Positions 17,372 through 25,629 of a stretch of 64,000 nt of DNA are shown here, one piece after another; the first letter of the stretch is position 1; each line of letters starts with the position of its first letter. This stretch comes from Sphingosinicella sp. CPCC 101087 (GTDB lineage Bacteria > Pseudomonadota > Alphaproteobacteria > Sphingomonadales > Sphingomonadaceae), in NCBI RefSeq assembly GCF_004151485.1, contig NZ_SBFF01000002.1, positions 372,001-436,000 of the forward strand, read 5' to 3'. A program made the position numbers and the translations under genes. The notes beneath the pieces are model-generated. The model saw only the letters and a program-made list of their open reading frames with translations, did no database searches and was not told the origin of the DNA.

Positions 17372-17475
17372 TGGATCCTCGCCTGCTGCCGGCGCCGCGA
17401 AGCGCCCCTCGTTGCAGCGAGATGATGGTGGGCCATGGCTCGTTGCGGCCAGTGAGCGCCGTCACCTGTCCGATC

Positions 17476-17491
17476 CATGACATGCGTCATG
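17476..17491. promoter_or_regulatory. Inverted repeat in the divergent TBDR / histidine kinase promoter
   Basis: CATGAC-ATGC-GTCATG has perfect 6-bp arms around a 4-bp centre. It lies 38 bp upstream of the histidine kinase start and about 105 bp upstream of the receptor start. It is a candidate operator, possibly for the adjacent LuxR-type response regulator; the assignment rests only on symmetry and position. Confidence 0.4.
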
Positions 17492-17528
17492 TGACACGAG
17501 TCGAAAGCGGCGATATGTTCCGGACATT

Positions 17529-18692
17529 ATGAAACCGCCTCGCGACGTCCCCGGGCAACTGGGGCTCGACACCAGGCTCGTCAGCATCGGCTGCGGGCTG
17601 CTGATCGCGGCGGCAGTCGCCAAAGCGACTTATAGCGGCTTCTTCGAACAGGAGATGATCAGCGGGACGGCCCATTGGCCGATCAAGATGGGGTTCGGCT
17701 TCTTCGCGTTGATCGGCGCCTACGTGCTGGCGTCGCGAGTCGATCCCGGAAGCCGTGCGCACGCCGTGTTGCTGGTCACCCAGAGCGCCGCCGCGATGGG
17801 CATGATCGCCATCTATCCCAGTTTCATCGTAACGGTGCTGATGGTGGTGATTGCCTGGCAGATCGCCTGGGCGGCCCCGTTGCGGGTCGCCCTGATGGCC
17901 GTCGGCGTGCAATCGGCGCTGCTGGCGCTGCTGAACTGCGTCCCGTCGCCGGATGCCATGAACTGGCTGGTGCTGATCACCACCTTCGGTTTCGAATTCT
18001 TCGCCGTCAGCGCGGCGCACCTGGCCCGACGCGAGGCTGACGCGAGGGCGAAACTTGCGAAGGCCAATGATGAGTTGCGGGCCACGCAGGCGCTCGTGAC
18101 CGAAAGCGCGCGGGTGGCCGAACGCGTGCGAATTTCGCGCGACCTGCACGATGTGCTTGGCCATGACCTCACGACGCTCGCCATTCACCTCGACGTCGCA
18201 AGCCGCATGGCGGAGGGGCGATCAGCCAAGCATGTCCGGCAAGCTCGCGAGCTCGCCGGTGGGTTGCTCGACAAGGTGCGCAGCGCCGTCAACCATGTCC
18301 GCATCCAGCCGGTCGACCTGCGCGACACGCTCCATTCACTGGTCGATGGCGTCGTCGGCCTCGAGGTCCGGCTGATCTTCCCGGAGGAGCTCTTCGCGAT
18401 CGATGCGCCGCGCGCCGACACGATCCTGCGGTGCGTGCAGGAGCTTGTCACGAACGCGCTGCGCCATGCCGATGCGACCGAACTGGTGATCGAACTGCGG
18501 CAGGCCGAGGATGGAACGCTCGACATCACCGGCAGCGACAATGGTCACGGCGGCACGTTCGTGGAAGGGACGGGCCTCGCCGGCATGCGCGAGCGTTTCG
18601 AGCTTCTCGGCGGCAAGCTCTCGATCACCTCCTCTATGGGTCGCGGCCTTACCGTCAGCGGACGGATTCCCGCCTTCGGAGCGCTCGCATGA
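17529..18692 (+). CDS. NarL-family sensor histidine kinase (HisKA_3)
   Basis: A 387-aa sensor kinase. Five to six hydrophobic segments (about 15-165) form a small membrane sensor with no large periplasmic domain. A coiled region then leads to the HisKA_3 box RISRDLHDVLGHDLTTLAIH (phosphorylated His near residue 206) and an HATPase with QELVTNALRHADA, GSDNGHGG and GLAGMRERFELLGG. It phosphorylates the response regulator whose ATG overlaps its stop (ATGA). The signal is unknown; its place inside the cytochrome region suggests a redox or respiratory cue (inference). Confidence 0.92.
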   Translation: MKPPRDVPGQLGLDTRLVSIGCGLLIAAAVAKATYSGFFEQEMISGTAHWPIKMGFGFFALIGAYVLASRVDPGSRAHAVLLVTQSAAAMGMIAIYPSFIVTVLMVVIAWQIAWAAPLRVALMAVGVQSALLALLNCVPSPDAMNWLVLITTFGFEFFAVSAAHLARREADARAKLAKANDELRATQALVTESARVAERVRISRDLHDVLGHDLTTLAIHLDVASRMAEGRSAKHVRQARELAGGLLDKVRSAVNHVRIQPVDLRDTLHSLVDGVVGLEVRLIFPEELFAIDAPRADTILRCVQELVTNALRHADATELVIELRQAEDGTLDITGSDNGHGGTFVEGTGLAGMRERFELLGGKLSITSSMGRGLTVSGRIPAFGALA

Positions 18693-19330
18693 TCCGCGTC
18701 TGCCTGGCCGACGACCAGGCCCTGATCCGCAGCGGATTGCGCGCGCTGCTGGGCTTGTTCGAAGGCATCGAAGTCGTCGCCGAGGCGTCGGACGGCGCCG
18801 AGACGGTCGACGCCGTGCTCTCCACCACGCCGGACGTGCTGCTGCTCGACGTGCGGATGCCCAGGCTCAATGGCGTGCAGGTGATAAACGCGCTGGCAGC
18901 GCGCGACGCCCTGCCGCCGACTCTGCTCCTCACGACGTTCGAAGACGATGCAGCGCTCGTCGGCGGCGTGCGCGCAGGGGCCCGCGGCTTTCTTCTCAAA
19001 GGCGTGTCGGCCGAAACGCTCGTCGAGGGAATCCGCACGGTCGCTTCAGGCGGGAGGTTTCTCTACGCGCCGCTCAGCTCGGGCGCGATCCAACCCATGG
19101 CCGACGCATCCTGGCGCGACGACGCCTTCGAAATGCCGGAGGCGCTGACCGCCCGCGAACGCGACGTGCTGAAGCTACTGACCAGCGGCATCTCCAATTC
19201 CCAGATCGCCGCGGCCCTCAATCTCGGCGAAGGCACGGTCAGGAACCACGTTTCGAACATATTCTCGAAGCTCGGAGTCGCCGATCGCACCAAGGCTGTC
19301 CTGGTTGCGCTCCACAAACAGCTCGTGTGA
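18689..19330 (+). CDS. NarL/LuxR-type response regulator
   Basis: A 213-aa DNA-binding regulator. The receiver domain (1-120) has acidic residues DD at 8-9, the phospho-acceptor Asp in LLLDVRMPRLNG near 54, LLTTF near 82 and Lys in FLLKG near 104. A C-terminal LuxR helix-turn-helix (about 148-210) shows LTARERDVLKLL, NSQIAAALNLGEGTVRNHV and KLGVADRTKAV. The start overlaps the kinase stop (ATGA), indicating coupled translation. Likely targets are the flanking receptor and the multihaem operon that converges on it. Confidence 0.93.
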   Translation: MIRVCLADDQALIRSGLRALLGLFEGIEVVAEASDGAETVDAVLSTTPDVLLLDVRMPRLNGVQVINALAARDALPPTLLLTTFEDDAALVGGVRAGARGFLLKGVSAETLVEGIRTVASGGRFLYAPLSSGAIQPMADASWRDDAFEMPEALTARERDVLKLLTSGISNSQIAAALNLGEGTVRNHVSNIFSKLGVADRTKAVLVALHKQLV

Positions 19331-19468
19331 CGCTCGGCCGCGCCGCCGCAGGGGTTTAGCGCGAGCGGCCCCGGCGAACCGCTGATTTTCAGCTTATGGT
19401 TCCAGGCCAGGTGCGACCCCAGCCGACCGGCCCGAAGGCGCCTGCCTTTCCTCGTCGGAAACGGAGGA

Positions 19469-22400
19469 TCAGCGCTGCACCGCCGCCTGTCTTATCGGCA
19501 CCCATTCCTGCATCGTGCCGGTGTCGCTGACATAATAAGGCATGCGGCGGCTGTTGAGGAACAGGCGCTCCATCTCCTCCCGGTTGAACGGTCGCGAGCC
19601 GAGCCGGCCGAACACGGCGATCTGGCCGCCGGTCTCATCGACTCCACGGTCGCGGTCCAGGCCCTTGGAGAGCGACAGAGCGGGGGAGGGGGTGCGCGCC
19701 CAGGCGATCAGCTCCGGCACTGGACGCGGCGAGAAGCCGTAGAAGTTCGGCTGACTTTCCGGCGAGGTGAGCTGCAGCACCTTCACGCCGTTCCGGCCGT
19801 CGGCGACATAGGCGAACAGGGAGGCGTTGGTCGACGCGACGATCACGTCCTCGACGTCGTTCATCCGCCCGTCGAAGGTGACGAAGGTCGGTGTGCCAGG
19901 CCGTTCCGGATTGGTGACGTCGATGATCGCCAGGCCCTGATGCTTGGCGGCGACATAGGCATAGGTGCGGGCGAGATAGATGCGCTGGGCATTTGCAAGC
20001 GGCACGGTCGCCTCCGGCACGGGCCGCGGCGCTGACATGTCGGTGACGTCGAAGAGCTTGAGCCCCTCCGCGTCGGTGACCCAGAGATAGCGGAACTGAA
20101 GGGCCGACGCGCGGGCGTCGGTGAGCGGCAGGGTTGCCGTAAGGCGCGGCTGGAGCGGGTCGTCGAGGTTCACCACCACCAGGCCGATGTCTGCGGTGAT
20201 GTAGGCATAATGGCCCGCGAGGATGATGTGGCGCGCCCCGTTCAGGACTCCGTTCTCGTTCCACGTCGTCGCGCCCGAGGCCAGACGCGCGCGGCGCAGG
20301 AAGTTGTTGCGAGGCTCGCCGTCGGACAAGGTGTTGACGTTGACGAGGAACAGCCCCTCCGCGGAGTCGGTCACCACCGCATAATCGTAGATGGGATGGA
20401 AACGCTGCTCCTGATTCTCCTCGAGCAGGCTGATCGTGCTGCCGTCCGGCTGCGGCCGCACCGTCTCGGCCATGCTGACGTTGCGGTCGGGGCGGATCGG
20501 CTGGTTGGTCGGCAGCGCCATGCAGGTCGCGTTGGTCGATCCGACGCGCGTGTCGTGGCCGAGCGGTGAGACCGGTCCGGTGACGATGCGCTCCGAGAAG
20601 CCTTTGTTGCCCAGGCTGGCGATGTCGTACGCCATGAAGCCGCCATCGCCCTCCGCGACGAACATATATTCGCCTCGATGCTGGAGGCAGCGGACTGCGC
20701 CGCGCGTGCCCTGCACGATGTTGGCGAACTGCTCGAGCGCGCGCGTCTCGCCGCTGAAATTCTCGTCGAATGTCTGGCCGCGCGTCCACTCTATCAGTTC
20801 GCGACCGTTGCGATCGACATGCATGCGCCAATAGTCCGGATAGGCGTAGCGGTGCAGGTACGAGCCGATCACCGCCTGGGGCTCTTCCCACTCGGTCACT
20901 CGCGTAGCCTGGAAGCCGCTCTCCATGCCGCTGAAGGCGTGCAGGCCGACGAAGTTCACGAAGTTGGTGCCGTGCAGCAGCAGCTGCGCCATGATCGCAT
21001 TATTGTCGTTGCTCGCCGACAGATGGCAGTCGGTGCAGGTCTTGGTCTCGGTGCGGCGCACCGTGTGCGGGAAGTGGGGCGCGAAGGCCTGGGAGGAGAA
21101 GCCGGACGCGGCGATCGGCGGCTGCTGGATGTAGATCCGCTCGCGGTTCACGTTGGTCGAGGACAGGATCAGCGCCGAAGTCGAACGGACCGGCGCAATG
21201 ATGTTGCCCTTGGTGGTCTGGTGCCGGCCGAGCTGGAACATCTCGTCCCGAGCCACCTGGGGGTTGTAGGTTGCGAAATTGCGCGTCTGGCCGCCCTCAT
21301 AATGGTGCGACACATAGCGGTTGTTGGCCTCGATCGGCAGGTGGCAGCCGGCGCAGCTCGTCGTCCAGGACAGATGGCAGGTGAAGCAGGCCATCTCGTC
21401 GTCCGGATGAGCGAGATCGTTGTCGGAGACGCCCTCGCCGAACAGGAACTTGCCGGTCTCCGCGCCGCTGCGCGACATCAGCTTGGCGCGTGCGGAGCGA
21501 ATGTTGAAGCACGGGCCCTGCGTCGCCTCGTCGCCTCGAGCATCGCAAGGGGGCAGGGCGGAATCGGCGCTGTCGCGGACCTGGCTCACTTCCCATTCGA
21601 GGTTGGGATCGACGATCGAGCGCTGGATCAGCACGCGGCGGCCTTCGCGCTCGACCCATTCGAAGCGCCTGCGTCCGTCTTCGTTGCGGATCAGCTCTAG
21701 ATTGGTGCCGCGAGGCGGGGCGGCGACGTTGGAGGTGCGCAGATTGGCATATTCGCGCGCGGTGCCGTGGCAGTCCTTGCACCCGATCTCGATCGCGTTC
21801 GCCACTTCGCCGTAGAGGAAGCCGTTGCCATGGGAATCGCGGCTGAAATGGCAGTCCGCGCACTGCAGGCCGCGCTCGGCGTGGATGTCCATCATGTGCA
21901 CCGATTTGCCCGGATTCGTGCCGACGGGCGCGAACAGCCCCTCGCCCTCGCGGCGAAAGGTGTCGGGATCCCCGGGCGGGATGATGTTGCCGTCGGCATC
22001 GACCATGTTGCCTTCCCGGTCGCGGCGGAAGATCGCCCGGAAGTTCCATCCGTGGCCGTGATAGTCGGCGAACTGGGTGTGGCGGGCCAGCGGGTTCACC
22101 CGGTCGTAGACCTCGCGCAGGAACTCGACGTCCGCCCACAGACCGCGGGGCGCCGCGCCTTCCGGATTGCGGTCCAGCACGTCGTGGACCTCTTCCTGGT
22201 CCGGATAGCGCTGCTGCCGGAATTGCCTTTCCTCTTCCGCATTGCGCGCCGGCAGGCGGTTCTCCGGGCCTGGCCACATCAGGTCGGCGTCGGATTCATA
22301 ATCCCACATCGTGTAGCCGAGATAGGAGTTCAGGAAGATGTTCGGCTGGTGCATGTGGCAGGTCATGCACTGCGAGGTCGGGATGGCGCGGGTGAAGACG

Positions 22401-23620
22401 TGCCGGATCGGATGGCCGCGCTCGCGCACGGCTGCGTGGTTCGAATCGGCCGGGGCCTCGTGCGCCGCCTCTCCTTCGGAATCGTGCTGGACCAGGTTGC
22501 GAATCGCGGGATCGACCGTCGCCGTCTGCCCGTCGCGGCCATATTGGCTGTAGGTCAGGCTGTGCCGCGGCTCGCGGTCGTTGGCATAGACGACGTGGCA
22601 GCCGGCGCAGCCGCTATGACGATAGTCGCCGGGCTGGTCGTTCGTCCCCATGAACCACATGAACGGGTCGTTGAGGCGAGTCTTGTGGATGTTGAGGATC
22701 GGGATCGACACGCGAAGCCCCGTGCCCGGGCCGCGATTCGACTGCCTGAGGTCCGGCCGGCCGGGCTCCTCGAGCCGCTGGATCGATCCGGTCGGATTGG
22801 GCAGGCCGACCTCGGCGAACTGCGTATTGATGTTGCGACCGCCCCGCTCGAACACCCGGAAGATGTCGCCCGGCGGCACGACGTGCCAGGTCGGCAGTGG
22901 GTACATTTCCGCAAGCACGCCGCGGGCGCGCTGCTGCTCGGTGATCTGGCCGCCGATGGGCGACTGGATCCGGGCGGGCTGGCCGTCGCGCGTATAGGCT
23001 TCGCCGAACATGTAGTTCTTGAAAGGCAGGATGCCGTTATTGTAGGCGCCGCCGCCCCACAGCATCGCCCCGGTGGCCATGATCGATCTTTCGGCCGCTT
23101 CGATGATCTCCATGTGGCAGGCGCCGCAGCTGTCGCGTACGGCGCGGTAGTCGGACGGGTTGACGAAGCGGACGAATTCCGGCGCCTCGCGGTTGAGCAG
23201 GGTATAGGTCCGGCTCGGATTGGCGCTCGAGGGCCAGTGCCAGCTGTCGGGGTAGATCGGCAGCACGTGCGCCTGGTCGCGCGCGACGACATAGGCCGGA
23301 TCGTCTGCGCCATGCGCGCCGGCAGGCGCTGTGATGGTCGGATTGCCGCCATGGCAATCGGTGCAGCCGAGCACGACCGCCGGCGATCGGTGCATCGTGT
23401 GGGCGTCGCTGTCCGTATGGCAGGATTGGCACCCGGCGCTCTTCGCTTCCGCCTCCGCCCAGTCCTGCGTGCGCGGCGCTGGAGCCGCTCGGACCAGGCT
23501 GTAGTCGCGAACATAGGCTTTTTCCTTTTCGGCCGCGCCCAGGCTGGACGCGCCGATCAGGGCGGAGACCGCGATCGCAGCCCCGATAAGGCCCTTTCTG
23601 CCAAGTTCGCTGAAACGCAT
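19469..23620 (-). CDS. Exported decaheme cytochrome c with C-terminal LVIVD repeats
   Basis: A 1383-aa protein. A signal peptide (MRFSELGRKGLIGAAIAVSA, cut about 34) is followed by ten CXXCH sites spread over about residues 65-860 (CQSCH, CTDCH, CGACH, CAGCH, CMTCH, CADCH, CKDCH, CFTCH, CAGCH, CTDCH). The C-terminal 400 residues carry propeller-like LVIVD repeats (YAYITADIGLVVVNLDDP, YLWVTDAEGLKLFDVTD, YAYVAAKHQGLAIIDVTN, FAYVADGRNGVKVL). There is no lipobox, so it is periplasmic or carried to the surface by another route. The start was put at ATG 23618-23620 because it opens a clean signal peptide and follows AACGGGGGCG; a TTG five codons earlier is possible. It is last in a four-gene operon and begins 11 bp after the beta-barrel gene, suggesting a porin-cytochrome partnership (inference). 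Confidence 0.9.
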   Translation of the reverse strand: MRFSELGRKGLIGAAIAVSALIGASSLGAAEKEKAYVRDYSLVRAAPAPRTQDWAEAEAKSAGCQSCHTDSDAHTMHRSPAVVLGCTDCHGGNPTITAPAGAHGADDPAYVVARDQAHVLPIYPDSWHWPSSANPSRTYTLLNREAPEFVRFVNPSDYRAVRDSCGACHMEIIEAAERSIMATGAMLWGGGAYNNGILPFKNYMFGEAYTRDGQPARIQSPIGGQITEQQRARGVLAEMYPLPTWHVVPPGDIFRVFERGGRNINTQFAEVGLPNPTGSIQRLEEPGRPDLRQSNRGPGTGLRVSIPILNIHKTRLNDPFMWFMGTNDQPGDYRHSGCAGCHVVYANDREPRHSLTYSQYGRDGQTATVDPAIRNLVQHDSEGEAAHEAPADSNHAAVRERGHPIRHVFTRAIPTSQCMTCHMHQPNIFLNSYLGYTMWDYESDADLMWPGPENRLPARNAEEERQFRQQRYPDQEEVHDVLDRNPEGAAPRGLWADVEFLREVYDRVNPLARHTQFADYHGHGWNFRAIFRRDREGNMVDADGNIIPPGDPDTFRREGEGLFAPVGTNPGKSVHMMDIHAERGLQCADCHFSRDSHGNGFLYGEVANAIEIGCKDCHGTAREYANLRTSNVAAPPRGTNLELIRNEDGRRRFEWVEREGRRVLIQRSIVDPNLEWEVSQVRDSADSALPPCDARGDEATQGPCFNIRSARAKLMSRSGAETGKFLFGEGVSDNDLAHPDDEMACFTCHLSWTTSCAGCHLPIEANNRYVSHHYEGGQTRNFATYNPQVARDEMFQLGRHQTTKGNIIAPVRSTSALILSSTNVNRERIYIQQPPIAASGFSSQAFAPHFPHTVRRTETKTCTDCHLSASNDNNAIMAQLLLHGTNFVNFVGLHAFSGMESGFQATRVTEWEEPQAVIGSYLHRYAYPDYWRMHVDRNGRELIEWTRGQTFDENFSGETRALEQFANIVQGTRGAVRCLQHRGEYMFVAEGDGGFMAYDIASLGNKGFSERIVTGPVSPLGHDTRVGSTNATCMALPTNQPIRPDRNVSMAETVRPQPDGSTISLLEENQEQRFHPIYDYAVVTDSAEGLFLVNVNTLSDGEPRNNFLRRARLASGATTWNENGVLNGARHIILAGHYAYITADIGLVVVNLDDPLQPRLTATLPLTDARASALQFRYLWVTDAEGLKLFDVTDMSAPRPVPEATVPLANAQRIYLARTYAYVAAKHQGLAIIDVTNPERPGTPTFVTFDGRMNDVEDVIVASTNASLFAYVADGRNGVKVLQLTSPESQPNFYGFSPRPVPELIAWARTPSPALSLSKGLDRDRGVDETGGQIAVFGRLGSRPFNREEMERLFLNSRRMPYYVSDTGTMQEWVPIRQAAVQR

Positions 23621-23631
23621 CGCCCCCGTTC

Positions 23632-25629
23632 TCAATACGTCAGGATGGTGTTGAGCAGGACGGAATAATAGCGGTCGTCCTGCGGCTGATCGTCGAACAG
23701 ATCGCGAAAGCCGGTGCCGGGCTGAAGCACCGCACCCGACAGGCGGAAGACGACGTTCTGGATCGCCGTCGGCCGGTAAATGAGGGCGGCGCTGATGTCC
23801 CAGCCGATGTCGCGGCGGATCGTCCCCTGCATCCTCAGCGCCTCGAGTGATTCGGTGCGGTGGAACCAGAGGTGATTGACGTTGCCCGACACGCGCAGCT
23901 GCTGGGAAATGTCCAGGTCGGCACCGACGCCGAGCAGCATCGTCCCTGGATTGACGAAGTTGGACTGGCCCTGCTCCTTGGAGGAGCGGAGCGTGTTGAG
24001 GATGCCGTTGCGGCCGTTGAGCGAAACCGCGCGGCCGCCGCCGGCGAACGGGATCGTCTGGCGAACCCAGTAGCTGGTGTCGGCGCCGGCGAAGATCGGA
24101 TTTTCGAAGATCGCGTCGAAGCCGTGCTGGACGTCGTCATAGGGATCGCCGTCGCCGCTGGCGAACAGACCTGCGCCGCGAACGCGGATCCAATTGAAAT
24201 CGACGGACGGCTCGATCGCGGCGAAATAGCCCTCGATGCGGGCATTCTCGCCGGTGAAGATGTTCCTCCGGTCCGACCCGAACACGGCATAGGTCGAGGC
24301 GGACAGGTTAAGCCGGCCGATATGGCCGTCGGCATTATAGCCGACGTAGAATGCGTCGTAATTGCGCGTCAGGAGATTGCCGATCAGTGCCGGGCGCACC
24401 GGGAAGCCGTTGTCGTCGACCTCGATCTCGCCGCGTTCGCGATTGATGTTCCAGGTCAGGCTGAGTTCGCTCGTCACGTTGATGACGGGAAAATCCTGGC
24501 GATAGACGTTCGCATGCAGGACCCAGTCGTCCCGCGGCCGCTGAAACAGGTTGTTGAGGCCGGAATTGGTGTCCTTCTCCAGCCGCCAGATCGCGGCCAG
24601 GTTGAACTGGAAGCGGTTGTTGTCGCGATTGCCGAACAGCCGGAACCCGAGCTGCTGATCCTGGAACAGGAAACCCCGGAAATCGAGGTTGAACGGCTGT
24701 ATGCCCAACCGAAAGCTGTAGAAATCATAGCGATAGGAGGTGTCGCCCAGATGGTAGTCGAGGAACGCCTCCTGCACGCCGAGCGCATAGTCGAACCGAT
24801 TGCTGCCCACCGTCGGGCGTACGTCGAGCACACGCCGCTCCGGCACGTCGACATAATTGGCCTGGGCGGCGAACGTCACGCGCCATTCGATGTCGGGCGG
24901 CTTGTAGGCCGTCGATCCCTTGATCAGCGCGGCCCCGAAGATGAAGGTCTGGACCGCCGCTATGCTGTTGTTCCGGCCGAAGACGTCGTTGCTGTCCGGA
25001 TTTTGCGTCGACTGGACGCCGACCGGGATCGGGAAGCTGCGCGGCTCGAACACGGTATCGGAAACGGCACTGGCGACGAAGAACCAGTCATTGCTTTGCA
25101 GACCGAGCCAGCGCGGTGTGGCGCACCGCCGCTGTCCGGCCTGCCGCCGCCGCTCCTGCTCCTCCTCGGTCGGAATGCACAGCGGCCGATCGCCCTTGAG
25201 CGTGTTCTGGTTGTACGGGTCCCACCAGCGTTCGGTGACGATGCCGAGACTCTCGATAAGCCGCCAGCGGTCGGGAATCGGAATGTTGAAGCCCGGAAAG
25301 GCCTCCGGCGGCGGTGAGCGGATCGCGCCGGGATTCACTTGCTCGACCGCGTCGGGAAGGTCGCGCTCGATGTCGGGCCGCCGTCGACCTTCGATCAGTT
25401 CTTCATCCAGCGGCACGGGCGGGGGCTCGCCTCGCTCGTTGGGCGGCAGTGGCTGCGCCTCCGACATCGAGGCCGCCCCTTCCGTGGGAGCGACTTCGTC
25501 GTCCTGGGAGACGAGGGCGAGCGACGAGGCGGCAGCCGGGTGCGGCGCTGACCGATCGGGCGGAGACGCGGCAAGGGCGGCCGGATCCACCGACGTCAGC
25601 AGTGAAACGAAGGCGGCCGCGAGCGTCAT
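23632..25629 (-). CDS. Outer-membrane beta-barrel protein of the multihaem operon
   Basis: A 665-aa exported protein. It has a signal peptide (MTLAAAFVSLLTSVDPAALA), a roughly 120-residue acidic Pro-rich N-terminal region, and then a long run of amphipathic strands with aromatic girdles (YRYDFYSFRLGIQPFNLDF, FQFNLAAIWRLEK) ending in YYSVLLNTILTY, a terminal aromatic typical of Bam substrates. The length is close to MtrB/PioB-type conduit porins, but I see no diagnostic motif, so the family is unassigned. Its ATG (25627-25629) overlaps the upstream stop as ATGA, indicating coupled translation. Its place between a cytochrome lipoprotein operon and a decaheme gene suggests it forms the outer-membrane sheath (inference). 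Confidence 0.8.
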   Translation of the reverse strand: MTLAAAFVSLLTSVDPAALAASPPDRSAPHPAAASSLALVSQDDEVAPTEGAASMSEAQPLPPNERGEPPPVPLDEELIEGRRRPDIERDLPDAVEQVNPGAIRSPPPEAFPGFNIPIPDRWRLIESLGIVTERWWDPYNQNTLKGDRPLCIPTEEEQERRRQAGQRRCATPRWLGLQSNDWFFVASAVSDTVFEPRSFPIPVGVQSTQNPDSNDVFGRNNSIAAVQTFIFGAALIKGSTAYKPPDIEWRVTFAAQANYVDVPERRVLDVRPTVGSNRFDYALGVQEAFLDYHLGDTSYRYDFYSFRLGIQPFNLDFRGFLFQDQQLGFRLFGNRDNNRFQFNLAAIWRLEKDTNSGLNNLFQRPRDDWVLHANVYRQDFPVINVTSELSLTWNINRERGEIEVDDNGFPVRPALIGNLLTRNYDAFYVGYNADGHIGRLNLSASTYAVFGSDRRNIFTGENARIEGYFAAIEPSVDFNWIRVRGAGLFASGDGDPYDDVQHGFDAIFENPIFAGADTSYWVRQTIPFAGGGRAVSLNGRNGILNTLRSSKEQGQSNFVNPGTMLLGVGADLDISQQLRVSGNVNHLWFHRTESLEALRMQGTIRRDIGWDISAALIYRPTAIQNVVFRLSGAVLQPGTGFRDLFDDQPQDDRYYSVLLNTILTY

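Noticed and set aside
21767-23668. 633-aa plus-strand frame opposite the decaheme-LVIVD gene
   Set aside because: Antisense shadow of the haem-protein gene; the minus strand has ten CXXCH sites and a signal peptide.
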